A DNA stretch of 62,597 nt from Saprospiraceae bacterium (GCA_027488855.1 JAIYAV010000391.1:1-62597), one strand, 5' to 3'. Shown: positions 1 to 9,270, counted from the first letter of the stretch. Numbers and translations are program-made. The notes: generated by a model from the sequence alone, not told the origin.

Positions 1-139
1 ATGACGAATGACGAATTTGGGGCATTGCCCTCAAGATTTGTTGGTGAATTCATACAAATGGAATCCAAGTTCAGTACTACCAAAAAATCCCAGGCGCGAC
101 CACCCCATTCGTCATTCGTCATTCGAAAAATTCGTCATT
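1..139. repeat. Family B palindromic repeat, copy B1 (left end cut by window)
   Basis: The right arm at 107-139 is built of ATTCGTC words and pairs with the truncated left arm at 1-16. The loop at about 17-106 is clearly similar to the loop of copy B2 and to the reverse complement of the loop of B3. It lies just upstream of the Rpn-type nuclease gene, in the same orientation as B2 downstream of that gene. Confidence 0.85.
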
Positions 140-181
140 CCCCCCTCGCTTCCCTCACTTGCAAATCCAAAATAAAACCCT

Positions 182-189
182 TATTTTTG
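182..189 (+). promoter_or_regulatory. Candidate -7 box TATTTTTG
   Basis: This matches the Bacteroidota -7 consensus TAnnTTTG and lies 20 bases before the nuclease start codon at 209. No clear -33 TTG was checked in detail, so this is a motif match only. Confidence 0.4.
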
Positions 190-208
190 CCACAAATTGC
201 GTTAAAAA

Positions 209-1243
209 ATGCTCATCGCCAATCCAATTTATGATGTCGTTTTTAAATACCTGATGGAAGACTCCAAAGTAGCCAAGCTGCTCATTGGTTCCATCATTGG
301 CGTGGAGGTGTTGGAACTGGAGTTTCGGCCCAAGTCTTTTACTACTTCTGTACATTTGGATCCCCTGAGCATCAAGCCCACTTTTACCATTTACCACCTC
401 GATTTTTCGGCCAAAATCAAAACACCCAAGGAGGAAAAACTGGTCATCGTCGAAGTACAAAAAGCCAAACTGGCTACCGATATCCTGCGCTTTCGACAGT
501 ACCTGGGCAAGCAGTACAGCGACAAAAAAAATGTGTATACGGTAGCAACTCATGACGGGGGCAACAAAACCCTGGCTTTACCCATCATCAGTATTTATTT
601 TCTGGGGCACAGCCTGGAAAGCATCCACGACATTCCAGTCATCCACGTCAACCGCAAGTACATCGACGCTTACTCCAAAGCAGAAATCACCCAAAAAGAC
701 TATTTCATTGAATGTCTAAGCCACGATAGTTACGTTATTTCCATTCAAGACTTAAAAACCCGGCGGCGGAATGAACTTGAAATTCTACTGAGTGTGTTTG
801 ACCAAAGCAACCAAACTGAGGACCAGCACATCCTCAATGTACGCGAGGAGGATTTCCCGGAGGATTTCCGCTCCATTATTCGCCGCCTGCAAAAAGCGGT
901 AGAAGTGCCTGAAATACGCGACAATATGGAAGCGGAGGATACTTATTTGGAAGAGCTGGAAAATCAGGAGCGACGGGCGTTGGAGGCTGAGAAAATAGCC
1001 AAAGAAGCTTTTAAACAAATAGCGGAAGAGAAGCAAAAAACCGAGGAAGCCGAACGCAAAATTGAACAAGAAAAACAACGCGCCGAGCAAGAAAAACAAC
1101 GCGCAGAACAAGCAGAATACAAACTCCATGAAAGCTTCAAACGCATGCGGCAAGCTGGTCTGCCCGATGTGGACATTTGTGCTTTTTTGAACATGAACCC
1201 CGAGGAATTGGAACAAATGACGAATTTTTCGAATGACGAATGA
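209..1243 (+). CDS. PD-(D/E)XK nuclease family (Rpn/transposase-type) protein
   Basis: The 344-residue protein begins with NPIYDVVFKYLMED and carries a core in which LDFSAKIKT is followed by IVEVQKAK, the form of the PD-(D/E)XK motif seen in Rpn and PDDEXK-type transposase proteins. Residues from about 245 to 310 form a charged coiled coil with repeated EQEKQRA units, and the tail GLPDVDICAFLNMNPEELEQ is typical of these proteins in Bacteroidota. Family members are DNA nucleases linked to recombination; activity here is inferred. The last eight residues are encoded by the left arm of repeat B2, whose third TGA word is the stop codon. The same repeat family lies on both sides of the gene in direct orientation. 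Confidence 0.8.
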   Translation: MLIANPIYDVVFKYLMEDSKVAKLLIGSIIGVEVLELEFRPKSFTTSVHLDPLSIKPTFTIYHLDFSAKIKTPKEEKLVIVEVQKAKLATDILRFRQYLGKQYSDKKNVYTVATHDGGNKTLALPIISIYFLGHSLESIHDIPVIHVNRKYIDAYSKAEITQKDYFIECLSHDSYVISIQDLKTRRRNELEILLSVFDQSNQTEDQHILNVREEDFPEDFRSIIRRLQKAVEVPEIRDNMEAEDTYLEELENQERRALEAEKIAKEAFKQIAEEKQKTEEAERKIEQEKQRAEQEKQRAEQAEYKLHESFKRMRQAGLPDVDICAFLNMNPEELEQMTNFSNDE

Positions 1244-1371
1244 CGAATTTGGCACGCTGCCCTAAAAACTTGTTCGTCAACTCAAACAATGAAATCCAAA
1301 TCTAGCACTTCCCGAAAATCCCAGACGCAACCGCCCTATTCGTCACTCGTCATTCGAAAAATTCGTCATTT
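1215..1371. repeat. Family B palindromic repeat, copy B2
   Basis: The arms at 1215-1248 and 1338-1371 (34 nt each) are inverted repeats with one mismatch, made of the word TGACGAA. The 89-nt loop resembles that of B1, with shared blocks such as AAAATCCCAG. The left arm supplies the TGA stop of the nuclease gene (1241-1243) and the right arm supplies the TGA stop of the convergent LD-carboxypeptidase gene (1366-1368). Confidence 0.92.
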
Positions 1372-2406
1372 CACCCCGCTTTCCAACAATCTCAACGTCT
1401 TCGCCTCCGTATCCAATTCCGCCATCACCCCAAGCGGCAAAGTACATTGCTGCGAAATATGTCCAAACGAAAGGCCGTACGCTGAAGGAACCGGGATGTC
1501 CGCCAAACGATCAATCACGGTATCCTGCAAAGACAAAGAATTCTCCCCTTCTTCCGGCCCGCAACCATCAAAAATGCCCAGCGCAAGGCCCGCAGCCTGA
1601 TGCAGATTGGCCGATTGCCGCAGTTGGGTCAACATCCGGTCTATCCGGTAAGGGCGTTCCTCAATGTCTTCCATAAAGATGAGTTTATTGGTGGCATTCA
1701 GTCCAAACTCGGTGCCCGCCATAGCCGCCAGGAGTGAGAGGTTTCCCCCCTGCAACTCTCCCTGTACCCGCCCTTTGCGCAAGGTGAAATATTTGTACAA
1801 CTCATCCTTAGGTTCGAGGTAAGCCTCCGCCAGTGGAATCGTGTGGGGCGAGCGGCCTTCCATCACCACCGCCCTAAAGTGTTCCACCGTATAAGGATTA
1901 AAGGAGGAAGAGGCTACCGGGCCATGAAACCCGATCAAACCAGCCCGCTGCAAAAAAGCCAGGTGTAAGGCAGTGATGTCGCTGTAGCCGATAAAAACTT
2001 TCGGATTTTTTCGGATCAGTTGGTAATCGATATAAGGCAGTAGGCGAGTGCAACCATAACCGCCCCGCGCACACCATACCGCTTTGACTTCGGGGTTGGC
2101 GAATGCGGCGTGCAGGTCTTCCAAGCGCTGGGCGTCGGTTCCGGCCACAAAGCCGTATTTGGCCCGCATGTTTTTGCCAGGGGCAATGCGCAAGCCCAGT
2201 TCTTCCAGGTTTTTCACCGCTTTTTCTACACCCGAATCAGGAATGTAACTTCCCGGGGTGATCAAGGCCACCAAATCACCTTCTTTCAAGCGATGAGGCT
2301 TGAGCAAGGCTGGCCGTTCGGGCCGGCGATTGCTCTTTTGGCCGTTCATCACAAATGGTAAAAAAGAACCCAAAGCCAAATTGCGGGTAAAAAATCGGCG
2401 ATTCAT
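1366..2406 (-). CDS. LD-carboxypeptidase, peptidase S66 family
   Basis: The protein has 346 residues and the S66 (LdcA/MccF) layout: VALITPGSY near the N terminus, ARGGYGCTRLL, the nucleophile serine in GYSDITAL, GFHGP, a glutamate in MEDIEE and the C-terminal histidine in SFGHI. The family cleaves the L-D bond between diaminopimelate or lysine and D-Ala in muropeptides during cell-wall recycling. The N terminus MNRRFFTRNLALGSFLPF looks like a twin-arginine or Sec signal, which suggests export, unlike cytoplasmic LdcA. The stop codon lies inside repeat B2. It is divergent from the acyl-CoA ligase gene. Confidence 0.88.
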   Translation of the reverse strand: MNRRFFTRNLALGSFLPFVMNGQKSNRRPERPALLKPHRLKEGDLVALITPGSYIPDSGVEKAVKNLEELGLRIAPGKNMRAKYGFVAGTDAQRLEDLHAAFANPEVKAVWCARGGYGCTRLLPYIDYQLIRKNPKVFIGYSDITALHLAFLQRAGLIGFHGPVASSSFNPYTVEHFRAVVMEGRSPHTIPLAEAYLEPKDELYKYFTLRKGRVQGELQGGNLSLLAAMAGTEFGLNATNKLIFMEDIEERPYRIDRMLTQLRQSANLHQAAGLALGIFDGCGPEEGENSLSLQDTVIDRLADIPVPSAYGLSFGHISQQCTLPLGVMAELDTEAKTLRLLESGVK

Positions 2407-2442
2407 AGCTGGTATTTTTAAGTATTCCTATCGCAATATTGT

Positions 2443-2450
2443 TATTTTTG
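2443..2450 (+). promoter_or_regulatory. Candidate -7 box TATTTTTG
   Basis: This TAnnTTTG match sits 33 bases before the ATG of the acyl-CoA ligase at 2483, in the short gap between the two divergent genes. It argues that the ligase starts at 2483 and not at the longer in-frame start upstream. Confidence 0.45.
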
Positions 2451-2482
2451 CTCTGACTGTCAAATTAAAATTACACAGATCC

Positions 2483-4144
2483 ATGAGTGAATTTCGCCCT
2501 TGGCTAAAGAAATACCCACACGGGGTTGCGGCCAACATCAATACCGAAGAGTACGCTACGGTTGTAGACTTACTGGAAAAGGCCTTTGTAAAGTACGCCA
2601 AAAAAACTGCCTTCACCTGCATGGGTAAGTCGATGACCTATGAGCAAATCGACCGCTATTCCCGCGATTTTGGGGCTTATTTGTTGTCCAGAGGAGTAGA
2701 GCCTGGTGAAAAAGTAGCCATCATGATGCCCAATTTGTTGCAATACCCCATTGCTTTGTTTGGTGCCATGCGGGCAGGCTTGGTGGTCGTCAACACCAAT
2801 CCGCTGTATACGCCACGGGAGATGGAGCACCAGTTCAAAGACTCTGGAGCTACCGCCATCATCATCGCCGAAAACTTTGCAGCCAACCTGCAAAAAATTC
2901 TGCCCAATACCGCCATCAAAACGGTGATCACCACCAGCATCGGCGAACTCCTGGGTTTTCCCAAAAAAGTAGTTGTCAACTTTGTGGTGCGCAACCTCAA
3001 ACGGATGGTGCCCAAATACGAAATCCTCAATACTGTTTCGTTCACTGAAGCGCTGGCTCAGGGGAAAAAATTTCAAATTCCGCCTCACACCGGCAAACCC
3101 GACGATGTGGCGGTATTGCAATACACTGGCGGCACCACCGGGGTGTCCAAAGGCGCCATGTTGACCAATGGCAATCTGGTGGCCAACATGCTCCAGGTAG
3201 CCGCCTGGTGCAAACCTTTTTTTAAGGAAGGAGAAGAAGTAGCTCTTTGCCCCTTGCCCATGTACCACATCTTTGCTTTTACGGTCAATGTGCTCTCGGT
3301 CATGAGTATCGGCGGGCAAAACGTACTGGTGACCAATGCCCGGGACATTCCCTCGGTGGTCAAAACCCTGCAGTCGCATCCAATTACTTTGATTACGGGG
3401 GTCAATACGCTCTTTAATGCCTTGACCAACAACCCAGAGTTCCTTAAACTCGATTTTAGTAAACTCAAAATTAGTACTGGAGGGGGCATGGCGGTCCAAA
3501 AAGCCGTAGCCGAAAAATGGCAACAGATAACGGGGTGCTACCTCTCAGAGGGCTACGGCATGACCGAATCCTCACCCGTTGCGACGAGCAATCCTTACGA
3601 TGGTTCGGGCAAAATTGGTTCCATCGGCATTCCCCTCCCCTCTACCGACCTGCGCATCGTGGATGACCAGGGCAACGTGGTTGGGCCCAATCAAATTGGA
3701 GAAATCCAGATCAAAGGCCCTCAAGTCATGAAGGGCTACTACAACAACCCCGAAGAAACGGCCAAGACCATCGTCGATGGCTGGCTGATCACTGGCGATA
3801 TTGGCCTGATGCACGAAGATGGCTACTTCCAGATCGTCGATCGGAAGAAAGACATGATCCTCGTGTCGGGCTTCAATGTATACCCCAACGAAGTAGAGGA
3901 TGTCATTGCTACCCACCCTAAAGTATTGGAAGTAGCCGCAGTCGGTGTTGAGGATGCAAAATCAGGGGAAGCGGTGAAAGTATTCATTGTTAAAAGAGAC
4001 AAATCGCTCAGCAAAGAAGAGGTGATTGCGCATTGCAAAGAAAACCTCACTGCGTACAAAGTACCCCGTATAGTGGAATTTCGGGATGAGTTGCCCAAAA
4101 CAAATGTGGGAAAAATTTTGCGCCGGGTATTAAAAGAATCCTAG
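2483..4144 (+). CDS. fadD: Long-chain fatty acid-CoA ligase (AMP-binding)
   Basis: The 553-residue protein begins MSEFRPWLKKYPHG. It shows the adenylate-forming signature YTGGTTGVSKGAM near residue 214, GYGMTESSPV, the hinge region TGDIGLMHEDGYFQIVDRKKDMI, and the C-terminal catalytic lysine in PKTNVGKILRRVL. It activates fatty acids to acyl-CoA using ATP, for beta-oxidation or lipid synthesis. The length matches FadD-type ligases. The open frame extends upstream to 2300, but that part overlaps the divergent LD-carboxypeptidase gene and the likely promoter, so I chose 2483. Confidence 0.92.
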   Translation: MSEFRPWLKKYPHGVAANINTEEYATVVDLLEKAFVKYAKKTAFTCMGKSMTYEQIDRYSRDFGAYLLSRGVEPGEKVAIMMPNLLQYPIALFGAMRAGLVVVNTNPLYTPREMEHQFKDSGATAIIIAENFAANLQKILPNTAIKTVITTSIGELLGFPKKVVVNFVVRNLKRMVPKYEILNTVSFTEALAQGKKFQIPPHTGKPDDVAVLQYTGGTTGVSKGAMLTNGNLVANMLQVAAWCKPFFKEGEEVALCPLPMYHIFAFTVNVLSVMSIGGQNVLVTNARDIPSVVKTLQSHPITLITGVNTLFNALTNNPEFLKLDFSKLKISTGGGMAVQKAVAEKWQQITGCYLSEGYGMTESSPVATSNPYDGSGKIGSIGIPLPSTDLRIVDDQGNVVGPNQIGEIQIKGPQVMKGYYNNPEETAKTIVDGWLITGDIGLMHEDGYFQIVDRKKDMILVSGFNVYPNEVEDVIATHPKVLEVAAVGVEDAKSGEAVKVFIVKRDKSLSKEEVIAHCKENLTAYKVPRIVEFRDELPKTNVGKILRRVLKES

Positions 4145-4215
4145 GTTTTGCGTTAAATGAATAGACCTTGTATGTAAGGCCATTGGCCAATTAAGGCCCC
4201 CATAAACCAAAAGGT

Positions 4216-5442
4216 ATGAACCGATTTATCCTATTCCTCTGGGGCTGCGTTTGGCTTGCTCCAGCCACTCTTTTGTCCCAAATCACTGGGAGTGACGGAA
4301 AATTGTTGCGCATCGAAACGTATCGGAACTACACCGCGACTGATTCTGCCGCTTTTCAACGAGTGCTATACAACTACCCCATTCCAACCCAACGCATCGA
4401 AACAACTGATCAATTTAAGGAAGGTTTGTGGGTGCCACAAACCCGCGTTAATTACACTTTTGATGCTTTAGGCCGAACGATAGAGTCCATTTTTGAACGC
4501 TATGATCCTGGGGCAAAGGTTTTTTATCCTCAAGTTCGCACCCAAAGTTTTCCCAGAGGCAATTCGCTCACCCAAGTGGATTCGGTATTTGCTTACAATT
4601 GGTCTGAAGGCCAAAAGGCGTGGGAAGGGTACACGAGTCAAAGGAATCGTTTTAATGCCCAAAATCAATTGGTTGAAAGCGAAACGGCCATTGCATTTTC
4701 TGGCCAACGTTTTCGCAACCGCGACCTGAATTTTTATGATGCCAATAACAACATTACCAGGGTTGAAAATTATTCTTTCCTCAACGGACAGTTTACCCTC
4801 ACGGGATTTACGACTCGATTTTTTGAAAATAATTTGTTGCGCGAAGCAATCAGTTATAGCGCGGTTCCACCCAAGGACTCACTACCATTAAGCCGCACGG
4901 TAACTACCTATACGGCCAATAGACTCCCCAGCAGCGCCGAAGGTTTCAGTTGGGACCCCATCAGCAAAGGATGGAAACAAAGCAACAGCTCAGCCTATAC
5001 TTATGCCGCTGAACAGCAACTTCAATCTCTCCTAATCACGATAATCAGCAATGGTGAAGCGCAAAAAAGCCGGACTGACCTTTATTATACCGCCAACGGG
5101 AGCATTGCGCGACAGGAAACCCATCAAGGAAGCGGAACCCCTACTGAATGGGTATTAGATAGCAAGAATTTTTATTATTACGATCTGGCCTCTTCGTTGC
5201 GTGAACCTGCCATGAGCACGAAGTTGTTCAAAATCAGTCCCAATCCCAGTGCTGACGAAGTTCGTTTGGACTTGCCTTTGGGTGCCAGCTTCCAGGTCTT
5301 CAACGCCGGAGGGCAATTGCAGGCTTCGGGTGTGATGAATGGTCAAAATACGATGGATATTCGCAATTGGCCTAGTGGAATGTATTGGGTGGTGGCAAGG
5401 CAAAAAACCGAGATTTTGTTGGGGAAAATCATCAAACCCTAA
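4216..5442 (+). CDS. Secreted protein with T9SS C-terminal sorting domain
   Basis: The 408-residue protein has a signal peptide (MNRFILFLWGCVWLAP to about residue 22). The body is Asn- and Tyr-rich and contains loose repeats around YDAN and YTAN, reminiscent of YD-like beta-strand repeats. The C-terminal 75 residues follow the type IX secretion sorting pattern: FKISPNPSADEVRL, FQVFNAGGQL, then PSGMYWVV and a final strand ending in KP. It is predicted to be exported through the outer membrane by the type IX system; the specific function is unknown. Its TAA stop is directly followed by repeat C1. Confidence 0.8.
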   Translation: MNRFILFLWGCVWLAPATLLSQITGSDGKLLRIETYRNYTATDSAAFQRVLYNYPIPTQRIETTDQFKEGLWVPQTRVNYTFDALGRTIESIFERYDPGAKVFYPQVRTQSFPRGNSLTQVDSVFAYNWSEGQKAWEGYTSQRNRFNAQNQLVESETAIAFSGQRFRNRDLNFYDANNNITRVENYSFLNGQFTLTGFTTRFFENNLLREAISYSAVPPKDSLPLSRTVTTYTANRLPSSAEGFSWDPISKGWKQSNSSAYTYAAEQQLQSLLITIISNGEAQKSRTDLYYTANGSIARQETHQGSGTPTEWVLDSKNFYYYDLASSLREPAMSTKLFKISPNPSADEVRLDLPLGASFQVFNAGGQLQASGVMNGQNTMDIRNWPSGMYWVVARQKTEILLGKIIKP

Positions 5443-5563
5443 CTAAGGTGTAGCTTAGGTGCCTTAGGTTTCTTAGGTGGTGAAAAAGAAAAAAGCCCTG
5501 CGGAGCAGGGCAAAGTATTATTTCACCACCTAAGAAACCTGAGAAACCTTAGGGACACCTTAG
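5443..5563. repeat. Family C palindromic repeat, copy C1
   Basis: The 43-nt arms at 5443-5485 and 5521-5563 are imperfect inverted repeats made of CTTAGGT-type words; the inner 17 nt (TTTCTTAGGTGGTGAAA) are perfect and shared with copy C2. The loop holds a small hairpin, GCCCTGC-gga-GCAGGGC. It fills the gap between two convergent genes and may act as a two-way terminator. Confidence 0.9.
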
Positions 5564-5577
5564 AAATTACATTGAAT

Positions 5578-7146
5578 TTACTTCTTATCCACCTTGATCC
5601 GCTGCTCCCGATTCGCCAATTCCCAAGCGGTATGGAACACCAAATTTCCAATTTTAACCATTTTGTCAAAATTGATTTTATCCGGTGTGTCGCTGGTGCG
5701 GTGGTAATCGGCGTGTACCCCATTGAAGTAAAAAATAGCGGGAATGCCATTTTTGGCAAAATTGTAGTGATCCGAACGGTAGTAATAGCGGTTCGGGTCT
5801 TTTTCGTCGTTGTACTTGTAATCGAGAGTCAGTTTGGTATAAGTTGAATTGGCCGTTTCGTTGATTTGGTGCAGCTCCGAGCTCAGGCGGTCGGCACCAA
5901 TCACGTAGATGTAGTCAGGATTGTCCTTGTGCTCATCGTCTACCCGGCCTACCATGTCCACGTTCACGTTGGCGACCGTTTTGGCCAAGGGGTAAATCGG
6001 GAACTGTGCGTAATATTGCGAGCCCAACAAACCCTTCTCTTCGCCCGATACCAGCATACACAATACACTGCGCCGGGGCCCAACTCCTGCTTTTTTAGCC
6101 TCAGTCATCGCCTGACAAATTTCGAGTACGGTGGAAGTCCCGGAAGCGTTGTCGTCAGCACCTGGATACATGTCGTCGCCCCGTTTGCCCAGGTGGTCGT
6201 AGTGTGCGGTGACCACTACGTATTCGTCCTTGAGTTTGGGATCGGTACCCTCGATGAAGCCCAATACATTGGCCCCTTTGAGCTGGCTGTAATTTTTCTC
6301 TGCTATGATGTTCACCGCACATTTGAATTCCACATGGCGTGGTTTGCCTTTGCTTTCAATTTTGTCGCGGGCACTGGTGATTTTGCTCACCATGCTCCCA
6401 AACATACTTTTGGCCAAATCCGTGGTGATGAAATAATTGGGCGCAAAATTGTTTTCAGGGTCTTCGTCTTTGGCCATGTCCATGCGCGAGTTGAGGATGG
6501 CTTTGCGTGCTTCAGCTACGTTCTCCTTGAACTTGCGGTCGATGATGAACAGGGCCGCAGCGCCATTGGTCTTGGCGGCACGAACTTTTTTGCGCCATTC
6601 GCTGGCCCATTCAGATGGCGTACTGGTGCCCGTGATCTTGGACTTGCCAGCTTTCATGGGCTCGCCGTCGTACACTACCACCAGTTTACCCTTCACATTG
6701 ACCCCTTTGTAGTCGCTGTATTCAGGCGCATCGATGCCAAAGCCAAGGAAGATCGCATCCTCAAATTTGGCCTCGAATTGCTTGGGGTTGGTGGCAGGGT
6801 AAGCATAATAATCCCAGAGGTGACGCAGGTCTTTGTCAGCGTCTTTCATCTCGATTTTGCGCCAGCTTTGATTGGTAAAAGTGATGGATTGGAAATAGCC
6901 ACCATTCTCGCCTACGGTGGGCAAACCCCAGGATTTCATTTGTGCAGCGATGTAATCTGCGGCGCGGCGTTGGCCTTCGGTGCCAGTTTCCCGCCCTTCA
7001 AATTCAGCCGAGGTGAGTTTGAACAAATGTTGGCGCAGGTCGGTGGCGTTGATGGTGTTGGCAAAACGCTGGGCGTTCTGATCCGTTTGTGCCCGCAGGG
7101 CTATGCTCAAAAGCAAGAGCAAACTGAGAACAAGTGGTTTTTTCAT
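5578..7146 (-). CDS. Secreted M28-family aminopeptidase with PA domain
   Basis: The 522-residue protein starts MKKPLVLSLLLLLSIALRAQ, a clear signal peptide. A PA-type insertion covers roughly residues 115-270. The M28 zinc ligands are visible in order: VVTAHYDHLG, PGADDNASGTS, SGEEKGLLGS, NVDMVGR and the late histidine in HADYHRTSDT. The enzyme should remove N-terminal residues from peptides in the periplasm or outside the cell, using two zinc ions. An upstream in-frame start exists, but the signal peptide fixes the start at 7146. The gene stands alone on the minus strand, facing repeat C1. Confidence 0.9.
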   Translation of the reverse strand: MKKPLVLSLLLLLSIALRAQTDQNAQRFANTINATDLRQHLFKLTSAEFEGRETGTEGQRRAADYIAAQMKSWGLPTVGENGGYFQSITFTNQSWRKIEMKDADKDLRHLWDYYAYPATNPKQFEAKFEDAIFLGFGIDAPEYSDYKGVNVKGKLVVVYDGEPMKAGKSKITGTSTPSEWASEWRKKVRAAKTNGAAALFIIDRKFKENVAEARKAILNSRMDMAKDEDPENNFAPNYFITTDLAKSMFGSMVSKITSARDKIESKGKPRHVEFKCAVNIIAEKNYSQLKGANVLGFIEGTDPKLKDEYVVVTAHYDHLGKRGDDMYPGADDNASGTSTVLEICQAMTEAKKAGVGPRRSVLCMLVSGEEKGLLGSQYYAQFPIYPLAKTVANVNVDMVGRVDDEHKDNPDYIYVIGADRLSSELHQINETANSTYTKLTLDYKYNDEKDPNRYYYRSDHYNFAKNGIPAIFYFNGVHADYHRTSDTPDKINFDKMVKIGNLVFHTAWELANREQRIKVDKK

Positions 7147-7381
7147 ACTACGGTTGATTGACACAGTGTTAATTGACACGGTTTGATCGGCAGATGCCGT
7201 TGGTGGTGAACAATGGGTGATTGTTACAGCGAAGATAGGGATTTGTGGGAATTTTGGAGGGATGGCGCGCTAAAGTGGCGGCTTTGATACATTTAGTGAA
7301 TCACCCCTAGCTTTTATTGTTTAAGCTGTTTTAATACCGATACTCCAAAATTTTGTAAATTCCCAGCTGAATCAGTTCCTT

Positions 7382-8659
7382 ATGAAAACAGCACTCCTCC
7401 TCGTAAGTCTAACTTTTTGCGGCCTCCTCAGCATGGCTCAACAACCCTTCGTCGCCAATATGGACGAAAGTAAAGTCGGCAGTATTACCCTCCCCAATCC
7501 ACTTCAAAAACCGGATGGCACCATCGTCAAAAACAAAAAGGCCTGGGAAAAGCAGCGCCTGTACTGGCTGGACCAATTTCAGAAAGTGATGTATGGAAAA
7601 ATGCCGAGCAAAAAGCTCCCCCAAAGCAGTCAATTGGTTTCTCGAACCGAAATTATGGGTGGCAAAGCCATTCAGTACGTCTGGGCGCTTACGTTTACAG
7701 GAAAACATAGCGTCACTGTGTTAGGCGTTTTGCCAAATAAGCCCGGCAAAGTGCCCGTTTTTTTGGGCCTCAACTTTTGTGGCAATCAAACCACCAGCAC
7801 AGAACCCAGCATTCCCATCTTCGAGAAATATGTCATTTGCAACGAAGCTGGCCAATTCAAAAACAACCTCGGCCAAGCTGAATCACGGGGCGCCTGGGCA
7901 TCACGCTGGCAGTTTGAAAAAGTGATCGCTGCGGGATATGGAAGCATCACCGTCGCCTGTGGGGATTTTGAAGAAGACCTGCCCACAGGATACCGAAACG
8001 GCATCCGCAGCACTTTGGCGGATCAACTGGGCCTGAAGGCAGAAGAATGGTCCTGCATTGGCGCCTGGGCCTGGGGCCTCAGTCGTACCGCCGATTTTCT
8101 GGAAACAATCCCGCAGATAGATGCCAAAAAAATCATCGTACACGGCCACTCTCGCCTGGGCAAAGCGGCCTTGTGGGCTGGTGCCAATGATCAGCGCTTT
8201 GCGGCCATCATTTCCAATGAATCCGGCGAAGGCGGGGCAGCCCTAAGCCGAAGGAATTACGGAGAAAATTTGTGGCGCATCACCAATAGTTTTCCACACT
8301 GGTTTTTGAACAGCTATAAAGATTATGCCTACAAGGAAAATGACTTGCCTTTTGATCAACACATTTTAATGAGTTTGTTGGCGCCGCGCCCCTTGTATGT
8401 GGCTAGCGCGATGGGCGATCAGTGGTCGGACCCACGCGGGGAGTTCTTGGGGGCACAAAATACCGAAGCGGTGTATCAGTTGTATGGAAAAACGGGGCTA
8501 GGGACAGTTGCTTTTCCGGGGTTGAATACGCCAGTGGGGCAACAGGTGCGGTACCATATTCGCGAAGGGAAGCATGATATGACCGATTATGATTGGGGCG
8601 AGTATTTGAGGTTTGTGGGGGAAATCGTGAAGCCTGTCAAAAATCACCCCCAACATTGA
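7382..8659 (+). CDS. CE15-type (glucuronoyl esterase-like) alpha/beta hydrolase
   Basis: The 425-residue protein has a signal peptide (to about SMAQ, residue 20) and the layout of bacterial carbohydrate esterase family 15: NFCGNQTT near the oxyanion region, RGAWASRWQFEKVIAAGYG, the nucleophile elbow GHSRLGKAALWAGA near residue 254, SNESGEGGAALSRR, and a late histidine in EGKHDMTDYDW. CE15 enzymes cleave esters of 4-O-methyl-glucuronic acid linking lignin to xylan; other carbohydrate esters are possible here. No other plant-polysaccharide genes are nearby. The 200 bases before it hold no gene. Confidence 0.82.
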   Translation: MKTALLLVSLTFCGLLSMAQQPFVANMDESKVGSITLPNPLQKPDGTIVKNKKAWEKQRLYWLDQFQKVMYGKMPSKKLPQSSQLVSRTEIMGGKAIQYVWALTFTGKHSVTVLGVLPNKPGKVPVFLGLNFCGNQTTSTEPSIPIFEKYVICNEAGQFKNNLGQAESRGAWASRWQFEKVIAAGYGSITVACGDFEEDLPTGYRNGIRSTLADQLGLKAEEWSCIGAWAWGLSRTADFLETIPQIDAKKIIVHGHSRLGKAALWAGANDQRFAAIISNESGEGGAALSRRNYGENLWRITNSFPHWFLNSYKDYAYKENDLPFDQHILMSLLAPRPLYVASAMGDQWSDPRGEFLGAQNTEAVYQLYGKTGLGTVAFPGLNTPVGQQVRYHIREGKHDMTDYDWGEYLRFVGEIVKPVKNHPQH

Positions 8660-8683
8660 GCAATTTTTCTACTCATTTTTCGT

Positions 8684-8691
8684 TACCTTTG
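8684..8691 (+). promoter_or_regulatory. Candidate -7 box TACCTTTG
   Basis: A TAnnTTTG match 31 bases before the start at 8722. It is the likely promoter at the head of the polysaccharide cluster. Confidence 0.45.
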
Positions 8692-8721
8692 TGTATCCAA
8701 ACATGACAGAAGTCCACTTCC

Positions 8722-9258
8722 ATGATAGAAGCGCTCATTTCCTCCAAAACCAGAATCAAGCTGCTGTTGAAATTTTTCCTCAACAGCAACACCACATCCT
8801 ATTTGCGGGGTTTGGAAAGTGAGTTTGGCGAATCCACCAATGCCATTCGGCTGGAATTGAACAACCTGGAGCAAGCCGGTATGCTTGTATCCGAGCTCAG
8901 TGGCAACAAAAAAATCTTCCGCGCCAACACCCAGCATCCCCTTTTTCGGGAAGTCAATACCATTTTGATGAAGTACCTGGGGTTGGATCAAATCATCGAG
9001 AATGTGGTCAAACGCCTCGGCGAGGTGGAAAAAGTGTTCCTCACCGGCGATTTTGCCCGGGGCTTGGACTCTGCCATCATTGATTTGATTTTTGTGGGCA
9101 ATATCGATCAGCATTATTTGTTGCAGCTGATCGAAAAGGTGGAAACCTTGGTCAAACGTCGCATTCGTTACATCATTTATACCCCCAGCGAATACGCAGG
9201 GCTGGTCAAGAGTCTGCAAGAAGTAGAACCCCTGCTACTCTGGTCGGATCTGGATTAA
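8722..9258 (+). CDS. Winged-helix / degenerate nucleotidyltransferase regulator
   Basis: The 178-residue protein has an N-terminal ArsR-like winged helix (residues 1-75: TRIKLLLKFFLN, STNAIRLELNNLEQAGML, GNKKIFRANTQHPLF). A C-terminal part resembles a minimal nucleotidyltransferase fold with FLTGDFARGLDS in place of the usual GSxARG and with weakened catalytic acids. Such fusions often head capsule loci in Bacteroidota. It lies 12 bases before lhgO and is probably the first gene of the cluster, so it may control it; this is inference from position. Confidence 0.65.
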   Translation: MIEALISSKTRIKLLLKFFLNSNTTSYLRGLESEFGESTNAIRLELNNLEQAGMLVSELSGNKKIFRANTQHPLFREVNTILMKYLGLDQIIENVVKRLGEVEKVFLTGDFARGLDSAIIDLIFVGNIDQHYLLQLIEKVETLVKRRIRYIIYTPSEYAGLVKSLQEVEPLLLWSDLD

Positions 9259-9270
9259 AACAGTAGGCAC

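Noticed and set aside
1-234. A 77-codon open frame at the left edge
   Set aside because: Most of it translates repeat B1; the similar stretch VIRKIRH also appears from B2, so it reflects repeat sequence and not a gene.
2570-3523. A 317-codon open frame on the minus strand
   Set aside because: It is antisense to the acyl-CoA ligase with intact signature motifs.
5866-7161. A 431-codon open frame on the plus strand
   Set aside because: It is antisense to the M28 peptidase, which has full motifs and a signal peptide; the plus-strand translation has no recognisable domain.
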